Source: Bacteroidota bacterium | GTDB taxonomy: Bacteria > Bacteroidota > Bacteroidia > Chitinophagales > Chitinophagaceae | NCBI GenBank assembly: GCA_023429365.1 | Contig: JAEYVW010000278.1 | Location: 1-6,319 of the forward strand | Length of the DNA stretch: 6,319 bases | Direction of reading: 5' to 3' | In this document: piece by piece, positions 1-6,319 of the stretch | Layout of the letters: every line of letters starts with the position of its first letter | Numbering within the stretch: position 1 is the first letter of the stretch | Notes under the pieces: model-generated | Database searches by the model: none | The model's input: the letters and a program-made list of their open reading frames with translations, nothing else | What the model was told of the DNA's origin: nothing | Made by a program: the position numbers and the translations under genes

Positions 1-140
1 ATCTCTACCAGTCAGGTGTTCAGCGTGGCGACTGGCAGTCTTTGCAAAATGCTTTCCCATCGGTACGACTCGATTCAGGGAATTATCATGTGCCTATATT
101 ACCAACTGATACCACGGAAGTAAAACCCCCGCAAAATTAA
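1..140 (+). CDS. 3' end of an unidentified upstream gene (partial)
   Basis: The reading frame that starts at base 3 is open from the window edge to a TAA at 138-140 and encodes the last 45 residues of a protein, ending in a Thr/Pro-rich tail (TDTTEVKPPQN). I do not recognise the family. The other two forward frames also stay open for over 100 bases, so openness alone proves little. This frame is preferred because its codons and residues look ordinary and because its stop lies 4 bp before the next start codon, the tight spacing seen elsewhere in this gene cluster. It would then be an earlier member of the same operon. The tail does not look like the usual SusD C-terminus. A short frame on the opposite strand here has no support. 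Confidence 0.6.
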   Translation, partial: LYQSGVQRGDWQSLQNAFPSVRLDSGNYHVPILPTDTTEVKPPQN

Positions 141-144
141 TCCG

Positions 145-2397
145 ATGAAGAAATGGTTTTTTGGCTGGATCGTTTGTTTGTGGGCTAACACAGTATGCGC
201 CCAGCCGTTTCCCGGGTATAACCTCGTGTTTGATAGTCTTGCGAAAATATGGGACGAAGCCATTCCGCTTGGAAACGGTTGGTTAGGCGCCTTGATCTGG
301 CAGAAAGGGGACAATATCAGGCTCTCACTCGACCGGGCCGATCTTTGGGATGATCGCCCAATGCCGAAAATACATAAACTAAAATTCGGTTGGGTAGTTG
401 AACAGGTCCAAAAAGGCGACTATGATACTGTGCAGAAGCTCGGCGACGCACCTTATGAAAAATACGCGGCGCCTACCAGGATACCCGGCGCGGCACTTGA
501 ATTCCCACTGGATAAAATTGGAAGGCCTATCAGGAATGAACTCGATATTAAAACCGGTTTATCTGTAATAAAATTCGATAACGGTACCATCTTTAATAAT
601 TATATCCATGCCAGCCGACAGGTAGGTTATTTTGGATTTGAAAATCTGAAGTCGACTGAATTGTTACCCCAGCTGATTGTACCCAACTACAATACCGGCA
701 GGGATGGTACGGTGGGTAATAGTGTGGAGGGGCTCGGCCTCGAGCGACTGGGATATAAAAAAGGATCTATTACCAAAACAAAGAACAGCATTCGATATCA
801 TCAACCAACCTGGGGTAAAAACTTCTATGAGGTATTGATAAAATGGTATTATTTACCCGGTAACAGGATGATCGGGCAGTGGACGATCACCCACAACCAG
901 ACCGCTAAACTCGCGGACCCGGATTTCAAATTGAAGGAACCGACAGGCTGGCCATCGCATCTGAAGTGGTGGGACGACTACTGGAGCCGCTCCTCCGTTT
1001 CTTTGCCCGATACTTTGCTTAGTAAACAGTACCACCTTGAGATGTACAAATTTGCCTGTGTGGCCCGAAACCATACGCCACCGGTTTCACTGCAGGCGAT
1101 CTGGACAGCCGACAACGGCAATCTCCCGCCATGGAAAGGAGATTTTCATCATGATCTCAATACACAATTGAGTTACTGGCCGGGATACACAGGAAATCAT
1201 ACTGATCTTACTGCGTCCTTTACTAATTGGCTTTGGAGTGTTAAAGAGGAAAATAAAAAATGGACAAAGCAATATTTTGGTATCGATGGGTTAAATGTAC
1301 CGGGTGTGACCACTATCAGTGGAAAGCCGATGGGAGGATGGATCCAATATTCTATGAGTCCTACTACGGTCGCGTGGCTGGCGCAACATTTTTACTGGCA
1401 ATGGAAATATGGGATGGACAACAGTTTTTTAAAGAACCGGTGTCTGCCTTATTTCAAAGCTGTTGATAGCTATATTTCCAGGCTGTTACAAATAGATTCT
1501 ACTACGGGTAAATACAGGATACCGCTGAGTTCATCGCCGGAGTATCATGATAATAGTATCCAGGCATGGTTTAAAAATTTTACAAACTACGATTTGGCCC
1601 TGCTAAAAAATTTCTATGCGATGTATAAAGAAGTGCTGGCCGCTTCAACTCCTTCCTCCGGCCAGTCGCGTTCAGAAAAGCTCGATCGGTTTCCCGAACT
1701 GGATACAAATGAAACCGGCCTGACCATAGCTCCGGGTCAAAACCTCGAATCTTCACACCGGCATTTGTCGCCATACATGGCTATTTTCCCGCTTAGCCTT
1801 ATAGACACAGATAGTGAAGAGGGAAAAGCTATAGTAGAACGTTCGATCCAACAGATCGAAAGCAAAGGCGCCCGCCGGTGGACGGGATATTCTTTCAGCT
1901 GGATGGCCTGCATTTATGCAAGAGCCCGGCAGGCTGAGAAGGCGGTCAGGCAACTTCAGATATTCGCTTCCAATTTTTGCTCGCCCAATAGTTTTCACCT
2001 GAATGGAGATCAAAAGGGCGGAGAATATTCTTCTTTCACTTATAGGCCATTCACCTTAGAAGGTAACTTTGCATTTGCCCGAGGCGTGCACGAGTTGTTG
2101 TTGCAGAGTCGAAATGGATATATTGAAATTTTCCCAGCAGTCCCCGTGGCCTGGAAAGATGTTTCATTTAAAAACCTGAGAGCCGAAGGTGCATTCCTGG
2201 TAAGCGCTGATAAGGAAAATGCGGTTCCGAGCCAGGTGACCATCACGGCAGAGCAGGGCGGGTTACTTAGATTGAAAAAACCATTCAAGACTTTTTATAT
2301 TACGGACTTGGAGAAGAGATATAAACTGGTGGATGGAATTATGGAGATCAGTATGAAAAAGGGGGAGAGGGTGACGATCAGGAATGGGTATGAGTGA
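145..2397 (+). CDS. Exported GH95-like glycoside hydrolase (alpha-L-fucosidase family, variant active site)
   Basis: This 750-residue protein has the layout and length of GH95 enzymes, inverting hydrolases that typically release alpha-1,2-linked L-fucose and in some members L-galactose. A signal peptide covers residues 1-19 (hydrophobic run, then VCA before Gln20); there is no lipobox. The N-terminal beta domain opens with the family signature WDEAIPLGNGWLGALIW (36-52). The (alpha/alpha)6 barrel carries DLNTQLSYWPG (337-347), SSSPEYH (462-468), SHRHLSP (537-543) and PFTLEGNF (635-642), and a beta-sandwich region follows from about residue 655. By motif matching to the Bifidobacterium AfcA enzyme, the general acid is Glu466 and one catalytic Asn is kept (Asn339), but the partner Asn is Asp337 and the activating Asp is Glu639. 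It may therefore be active with altered specificity or belong to a distinct GH95-related subgroup. The start at 145 gives a complete signal peptide and lies 4 bp after the preceding stop. Confidence 0.85.
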   Translation: MKKWFFGWIVCLWANTVCAQPFPGYNLVFDSLAKIWDEAIPLGNGWLGALIWQKGDNIRLSLDRADLWDDRPMPKIHKLKFGWVVEQVQKGDYDTVQKLGDAPYEKYAAPTRIPGAALEFPLDKIGRPIRNELDIKTGLSVIKFDNGTIFNNYIHASRQVGYFGFENLKSTELLPQLIVPNYNTGRDGTVGNSVEGLGLERLGYKKGSITKTKNSIRYHQPTWGKNFYEVLIKWYYLPGNRMIGQWTITHNQTAKLADPDFKLKEPTGWPSHLKWWDDYWSRSSVSLPDTLLSKQYHLEMYKFACVARNHTPPVSLQAIWTADNGNLPPWKGDFHHDLNTQLSYWPGYTGNHTDLTASFTNWLWSVKEENKKWTKQYFGIDGLNVPGVTTISGKPMGGWIQYSMSPTTVAWLAQHFYWQWKYGMDNSFLKNRCLPYFKAVDSYISRLLQIDSTTGKYRIPLSSSPEYHDNSIQAWFKNFTNYDLALLKNFYAMYKEVLAASTPSSGQSRSEKLDRFPELDTNETGLTIAPGQNLESSHRHLSPYMAIFPLSLIDTDSEEGKAIVERSIQQIESKGARRWTGYSFSWMACIYARARQAEKAVRQLQIFASNFCSPNSFHLNGDQKGGEYSSFTYRPFTLEGNFAFARGVHELLLQSRNGYIEIFPAVPVAWKDVSFKNLRAEGAFLVSADKENAVPSQVTITAEQGGLLRLKKPFKTFYITDLEKRYKLVDGIMEISMKKGERVTIRNGYE

Positions 2398-2426
2398 TAC
2401 TGGATACTGGATGCTGGATGCTGGAT
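2396..2426 (+). repeat. 7-bp tandem repeat, about 4.4 copies, between two operon genes
   Basis: Two copies of GATACTG are followed by two copies of GATGCTG and a partial GAT. The array begins with the last two bases of the TGA stop of the GH95-like gene and takes up about two thirds of the 45-bp gap before the phosphoesterase. The two unit types differ by a single A/G transition and lie in adjacent pairs, which suggests slippage or unit duplication. The unit length is not a multiple of three, but the array starts at the stop codon, so copy-number change would alter only the spacing between the genes. Function is unknown. Confidence 0.9.
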
Positions 2427-2442
2427 TCAAAAAACTTCAGAT

Positions 2443-3288
2443 ATGAATCGTAAGGAATTTTTAAGCCTGTCTGCTCCGGCATTTTTATTGCTGGCAAATG
2501 GAAATATCATTAAGGCGCAGGATCTTGTTAGTTCCGCTATTTACCGGAAAAAGTCAAGGCTGCGTTTTGTGGTAGCCTCAGATGGTCATTATGGCCAGCC
2601 CAATACGGACTACGAAAATTTTTATGCTACGCTTGTCGAGCGGATCAATGAAGAGCATCGCAAGGATCCGTTTGCATTTTGTGTGATCAACGGGGATATC
2701 ATTCACGATGATAAAAAATATTTTCCTGCGGCGAAAGCGGCGCTCGATAAACTGGCACTTAAGTATTATGTAAGCCAGGGAAATCATGATCATGTGAATG
2801 CGGAGGAATGGGAGAAAATATGGAATATGCCTGTCAACCTGGATTTCTCTATCAGGAAAAATTCTTTCCTGGTTGCAACTACTTCGAACGAAAAAGGGAC
2901 TTACTTATGTCCCGAGCTCGACTGGCTCCGGGAAAAACTGGCGGAGCATCGACGGCAGGAGAATGTTTTTATTTTTATGCATATCAATCCAGGCAAGCTG
3001 ACAAGGCATGCGGTTGATTGCCCTGAATTATTTGAAATGCTGGCATCTCATAAAAATGTAAGGGCGATATTCAATGGACATGATCACGACGAGGAGGGAA
3101 TAAAGGCCCGTGAGAGTATACCATTTGTTTTCGATGCTCATTTTGGTGGAAGCTGGGGCACCGAGTATCGAGGATTTAGGGTAGTGGAGTTGATGAAAGA
3201 TAATTCGGTGCTTACATATATTATGGATCCCCGCGATAAGATCAACGAGGCCAGGCTGGAGAGATCGAGGCAACCTGCGCTGGCCTGA
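2443..3288 (+). CDS. Exported calcineurin-like metallophosphoesterase
   Basis: This 281-residue protein carries the full set of metal-binding motifs of the calcineurin-like phosphoesterase fold: SDGH (Asp47, His49), NGD (Asp85), GNHD (Asn114-His115), a single histidine in FMHINP (His180) and GHDHD (His213, His215). It should therefore be a two-metal hydrolase of phosphomonoesters or phosphodiesters; the substrate cannot be read from sequence. The N-terminus (NRKEFL, then a hydrophobic stretch ending IKA before Gln26) looks like an export signal, with Arg-Lys where a Tat signal would have Arg-Arg, so Sec or an atypical Tat route are both possible. It lies 45 bp after the GH95-like gene and 12 bp before the GH29 gene, pointing to co-transcription and perhaps a role in dephosphorylating the same glycan or its products. 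The start at 2443 is the one that yields the signal sequence. No catalytic residue appears to be missing. Confidence 0.9.
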   Translation: MNRKEFLSLSAPAFLLLANGNIIKAQDLVSSAIYRKKSRLRFVVASDGHYGQPNTDYENFYATLVERINEEHRKDPFAFCVINGDIIHDDKKYFPAAKAALDKLALKYYVSQGNHDHVNAEEWEKIWNMPVNLDFSIRKNSFLVATTSNEKGTYLCPELDWLREKLAEHRRQENVFIFMHINPGKLTRHAVDCPELFEMLASHKNVRAIFNGHDHDEEGIKARESIPFVFDAHFGGSWGTEYRGFRVVELMKDNSVLTYIMDPRDKINEARLERSRQPALA

Positions 3289-3300
3289 AAAATATGAAAT

Positions 3301-4728
3301 ATGAAAAGACAGAAGACGCTGCTGACCATCATACTTTGTTTCGGTGTTACGATACTGGCTGCGCAAATACCAAAAACTCCTTTACCCACCAGGGCGCAGC
3401 TGGCCTGGCATGACCTGGAGTATTATTGGTTTATCCATTTTGGTCCCAATACATTTACCGATAAAGAATGGGGGCACGGAGATGAGCCCTCGGAAGTATT
3501 TAATCCGACTTCACTGGATTGCCGCCAATGGGCAAGGATCGCGAAAAAATCTGGCGCGAAGGGAATTATCATTACGGCAAAGCATCACGATGGATTTTGT
3601 CTATGGCCCAGCCAGTATTCAAAGCATACTGTGAGGGAAAGTAAATGGAAAAACGGGAAAGGCGATGTTGTAGGTGATCTCGCTAAAGCATGTAAAGAGT
3701 ATGGTTTGAAGTTTGGTGTTTATCTGTCACCCTGGGACAGAAATCACCCTCAATATGGCACACCAGAATATAACGATGTGTATGTAAATACGATGAAGGA
3801 ACTGGTGAAAAATTATGGGCCATTCTTCGAATTCTGGTGGGATGGTGCAAATGGTGAAGGCCCCAATGGGAAAAAGCAGGAGTATGATTTCAGGCGTTTC
3901 GAACAAACTTTGAGAGAAATAGCACCGAATACCATTGTATTTAGTGATATCGGTCCGGATGTTCGCTGGGTTGGCAATGAAAAAGGTATCGCGGGCAAAA
4001 CCAACTGGAATTATCTCGATACAGCGGGTTTCAAACGTGGCGCCGGCAGTCCGCCCACTGACACATTAAACCAGGGAAATATCAACGGAGCCAACTGGAT
4101 ACCTGCGGAATGTGATGTGAGCATCAGGCCGGGCTGGTTTTATCACGCTAATGAAGATGATAAAGTTAAGACAGCGGAACAGCTATTTGATCTCTACCTT
4201 AAATCCGTGGGCCGTGGTGCCAATTTTCTGTTGAACATCCCACCGGATCGTCGTGGACTCGTTCATGAAATCGATTCTGCATCGCTGGTGGAGTTTAGAA
4301 AACTGCGCGAAGCAAATTTTGCCAACAACCTGGTAAAAGATGCCAGGGCTGAATTGCATGGAAGCGGAGGAATTTTCCGTCGGACCCAATTTACTGATAA
4401 CAATCCCGCCACTTTCGAGAAGCTCAGCAACTATGAAAGCACTCGCCTTTGGATAAAATTTGAAGAAGTGAAGAAGGTGAATTGTATTGTATTGCAGGAA
4501 GCGATTCAAAACGGGCAACAGGTCATCGAGGCTAAACTGGAATTACTTAATGGTTCACAGCCAGTCAAAGAAATAAATATTACAACGATCGGCAGGAAAA
4601 GGATTCTCACTTTTCCAACCGTGGAAGCCAGCGCTTTCAACCTATTGATCAAAAACGCAAAGGATACTCCCGAGATCAGTGAGATCGCGGCTTACCTGAT
4701 CGATGAGAAGCTAATTGAAAAGCCATAA
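3301..4728 (+). CDS. Exported GH29 alpha-L-fucosidase, probably subfamily B
   Basis: GH29 enzymes are retaining fucosidases. This 475-residue protein has a signal peptide (residues 1-21, cleavage before Gln22), then a (beta/alpha)8 barrel with YYWFIHFGPNTF (41-52), the fucose-binding KHHDGFCLW (94-102) and FEFWWDGANG (176-185), whose Asp181 is the expected nucleophile. The segment WIPAECDVSIRPGWFYH (266-282) is typical of subfamily B and offers Glu270 as the acid/base. That subfamily usually prefers alpha-1,3- and alpha-1,4-linked fucose, as in Lewis-type structures, so this enzyme would complement the GH95-like protein upstream. From about residue 345 to the end is a beta-sandwich, probably discoidin-like, common in the family. 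The gap to the phosphoesterase stop is 12 bp. Another ATG at 3294 is in a different frame and stops after 39 codons, so 3301 is the correct start. Exact substrate is not determinable. Confidence 0.95.
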   Translation: MKRQKTLLTIILCFGVTILAAQIPKTPLPTRAQLAWHDLEYYWFIHFGPNTFTDKEWGHGDEPSEVFNPTSLDCRQWARIAKKSGAKGIIITAKHHDGFCLWPSQYSKHTVRESKWKNGKGDVVGDLAKACKEYGLKFGVYLSPWDRNHPQYGTPEYNDVYVNTMKELVKNYGPFFEFWWDGANGEGPNGKKQEYDFRRFEQTLREIAPNTIVFSDIGPDVRWVGNEKGIAGKTNWNYLDTAGFKRGAGSPPTDTLNQGNINGANWIPAECDVSIRPGWFYHANEDDKVKTAEQLFDLYLKSVGRGANFLLNIPPDRRGLVHEIDSASLVEFRKLREANFANNLVKDARAELHGSGGIFRRTQFTDNNPATFEKLSNYESTRLWIKFEEVKKVNCIVLQEAIQNGQQVIEAKLELLNGSQPVKEINITTIGRKRILTFPTVEASAFNLLIKNAKDTPEISEIAAYLIDEKLIEKP

Positions 4729-4819
4729 GACCAGAGAGCTACAAAATTATCCGGTCGATTTAATTTCAATTGCCTAACCCGGTCTCCGTTAAAATAACTT
4801 AACAGCCGCAAGTCCCTAT

Positions 4820-4853
4820 TTTGCAGGTGGCTTGGTTTCTTTCAATATATTGG
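4820..4853 (+). promoter_or_regulatory. Weak candidate Bacteroidota-type promoter for the M16 peptidase gene
   Basis: TTTG at 4820-4823 and TATATTGG at 4846-4853 are 22 bp apart and resemble the TTTG / TAnnTTTG elements of the Bacteroidota primary sigma factor, with one mismatch in the downstream element and slightly wide spacing. Transcription would begin some 20 bases before the ATG at 4880. The position in the only sizeable gap of the window, before a gene of unrelated function, supports it, but such AT-rich matches occur easily by chance. Confidence 0.3.
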
Positions 4854-4879
4854 CGCCCACATTAAAAAACTAAGCTATT

Positions 4880-6319
4880 ATGAATTGGAGAAAATGGATG
4901 CTTCCTGTTTTATTATTGGTAAGTGCAACAACGGCATTATCACAGGCAAGGCACGAATGGAAACAGGCATCCTCAGGCGGGTACACTTATAAGTTTGTAA
5001 CGGGCGATCCGACAAACAGCAGATTTTATACCTTGAAGAACGGATTGACCGTTGTCCTTTCTGTCAACAAAAAAGAGCCTCGCATTGCAACGCAGATCGC
5101 CGTGAGAACGGGCAGCAATAATGATCCTTCCGATCATACCGGGCTGGCACACTATCTCGAGCATTTGTTGTTTAAAGGCACCGACAAATTTGGCACACTC
5201 GACTGGGCGAAAGAAAAGCCGTTACTCGATAAAATCGATGCTTTGTACGAATCTTACAATTCCACCACCGATCCGGAGAAGAGAAAAGAGATCTACAAAG
5301 AAATCGACAGGTTATCGGGAGAAGCTTCTAAGTTTTCAATCGCCAATGAATACGACAAGCTAATGGCTTCGATTGGTTCGCAGGGCACCAATGCGCATAC
5401 CTGGGTGGAGGAAACTGTTTACGAAGAAGATATTCCATCTAATGCAGTAGAGAAATTCCTGACAATACAAGCAGAAAGGTTCCGAAACCCAATATTCAGG
5501 ATCTTTCATACAGAACTCGAAGCAGTTTACGAGGAGAAGAATATTAGTCTCGACAGTGATGGTCGCAAGGTGCAGGAAGCCATGTTCCAGCTTGTTTTCC
5601 CTACGCACAATTATGGATTGCAATCGACCATCGGCACCGTGGAGCATTTAAAAAACCCTTCCCTTGTGGCTATACGTGATTACTATCAAAAATATTATGT
5701 TCCTAATAATATGGCCATCATAATGGCGGGCGATCTCAACCCCGACCAGGTGGTGAAAATGATCGATCAAAAATTTTCATATATGAAGGCCAGTCCCGTT
5801 GAGCAATACAAAGGGCCGGAGCAGGCACCAATTGCTGGCCCTGTAATCAAAGAGGTATTCGGGCCCAGCGCGGAAAGTCTTCGCGTGGTTTACAGGGTAG
5901 GTGCGAATAACACAAAGGAATCTTTGCTGGCTAGCGTTACAGCTTCAATATTATCAAACGGTAAAGCCGGCCTGTTTGATCTGAACTTAAACAAGCAACA
6001 GAAATTACAAGGCGCCGGTGCGGGAATCCAACAATATAGGGACTATGGTATGTTCGTGTTGACAGCTTCGCCAAAGCAGGGTCAGACACTCGAAGAAGCC
6101 CAGGAACTTTTGATGGGACAGATTGATGTACTCCGTAAAGGAAATTTTGAAGAATCATTGATCAAGGCGATCGTGGCTAATTATAAGCTGGCGGAATTGC
6201 AGGCGCTCGAAAGTAATGGCGCCAGGGTAGCAGGCCTGGTGGATAGTTATATCAAGCATGAAGGAAAAGAATGGGACAAGGATGTGTCGGTGCTGGACGA
6301 TATGGGTGCGCTGACAAAA
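4880..6319 (+). CDS. Exported M16 (insulinase-type) zinc metallopeptidase, N-terminal part (cut by window end)
   Basis: The frame is open for 480 codons from ATG 4880 to the window edge. A signal peptide (MNWRKWM, hydrophobic run, cleavage near ALS before Gln22) is followed by an M16 catalytic domain: NGLTVVL (54-60), then the inverted zinc motif HYLEH (91-95) in which His91 and His95 bind zinc and Glu94 is catalytic. The third ligand is probably Glu219 in AVYEEKN. Between them lies an extra, charged helical segment (about 105-160), giving 124 residues instead of the roughly 75 usual in pitrilysin. An inactive-type M16 C domain follows (about 260-430, with YVPNNMAIIMAGDL at 273-286). Bacteroidota relatives are around 950 residues, so about half the protein is missing here. 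The likely role is degradation of peptides in the periplasm. The 151-bp gap to the fucosidase gene suggests separate transcription. The A-rich leader has no Shine-Dalgarno sequence. Confidence 0.93.
   Translation, partial: MNWRKWMLPVLLLVSATTALSQARHEWKQASSGGYTYKFVTGDPTNSRFYTLKNGLTVVLSVNKKEPRIATQIAVRTGSNNDPSDHTGLAHYLEHLLFKGTDKFGTLDWAKEKPLLDKIDALYESYNSTTDPEKRKEIYKEIDRLSGEASKFSIANEYDKLMASIGSQGTNAHTWVEETVYEEDIPSNAVEKFLTIQAERFRNPIFRIFHTELEAVYEEKNISLDSDGRKVQEAMFQLVFPTHNYGLQSTIGTVEHLKNPSLVAIRDYYQKYYVPNNMAIIMAGDLNPDQVVKMIDQKFSYMKASPVEQYKGPEQAPIAGPVIKEVFGPSAESLRVVYRVGANNTKESLLASVTASILSNGKAGLFDLNLNKQQKLQGAGAGIQQYRDYGMFVLTASPKQGQTLEEAQELLMGQIDVLRKGNFEESLIKAIVANYKLAELQALESNGARVAGLVDSYIKHEGKEWDKDVSVLDDMGALTK

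Noticed and set aside
853..1074. Opposite-strand open frames of 60-110 codons inside the GH95, phosphoesterase, GH29 and M16 genes (for example 853-1074, 3028-3366 and 4183-4518)
   Set aside because: They overlap well-supported genes, have unusual composition and show no family motifs, so they are shadows of the real reading frames.
3344..3634. A 96-codon + strand frame inside the fucosidase gene
   Set aside because: It is fully contained in the GH29 catalytic domain in another frame and resembles no protein family.
4713..4771. Perfect 8-bp inverted repeat AATTGAAA (4713-4720) / TTTCAATT (4764-4771) spanning the end of the fucosidase gene
   Set aside because: The arms are AT-rich and separated by 43 bases, no T-run follows, and such a match is likely by chance; not a credible terminator or operator.
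4788..4842. Weak hairpins after the fucosidase gene: GTTAA/TTAAC (4788-4803), and GCCGCAA with TTGC-AGGT-GGC (4805-4831) followed by a T-rich stretch
   Set aside because: The first stem is short and AT-rich. The second has a 4-base bulge and no clean T-run. Neither is strong enough to call a terminator.

Overview
The window looks like a stretch of a Bacteroidota chromosome, most likely a soil- or plant-associated Chitinophagaceae-type organism; this is an inference. The reasons are that all four substantial genes encode exported proteins whose predicted signal-peptide cleavage falls just before a Gln, that the start codons have A-rich leaders without a clear Shine-Dalgarno sequence, and that the gene content (GH95-like and GH29 enzymes next to a large M16 peptidase) is typical of that phylum. 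Every supported gene lies on the + strand.

Bases 1-140 hold the 3' end of an unidentified gene. It is followed, with very small gaps (4, 45 and 12 bp), by a GH95-like glycoside hydrolase (145-2397), a calcineurin-like metallophosphoesterase (2443-3288) and a GH29 alpha-L-fucosidase (3301-4728). The close packing and shared direction suggest one transcription unit for removing fucose or a related sugar from a branched glycan in the periplasm or at the cell surface. GH95 and GH29 enzymes usually attack different linkages (alpha-1,2 versus alpha-1,3/1,4), so they would complement each other. The role of the phosphoesterase is not evident from sequence.

After a 151-bp gap with a weak candidate promoter, the 5' part of a zinc-dependent M16 (insulinase-type) peptidase begins at 4880 and runs off the window end. 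It is probably a separate unit unrelated to glycan breakdown.

No RNA gene, CRISPR array, insertion sequence or obvious new multi-gene system was seen. The points most worth a second look are the altered catalytic residues of the GH95-like protein, the phosphoesterase placed between two glycosidases, and a 7-bp tandem repeat filling most of the gap between the first two operon genes.
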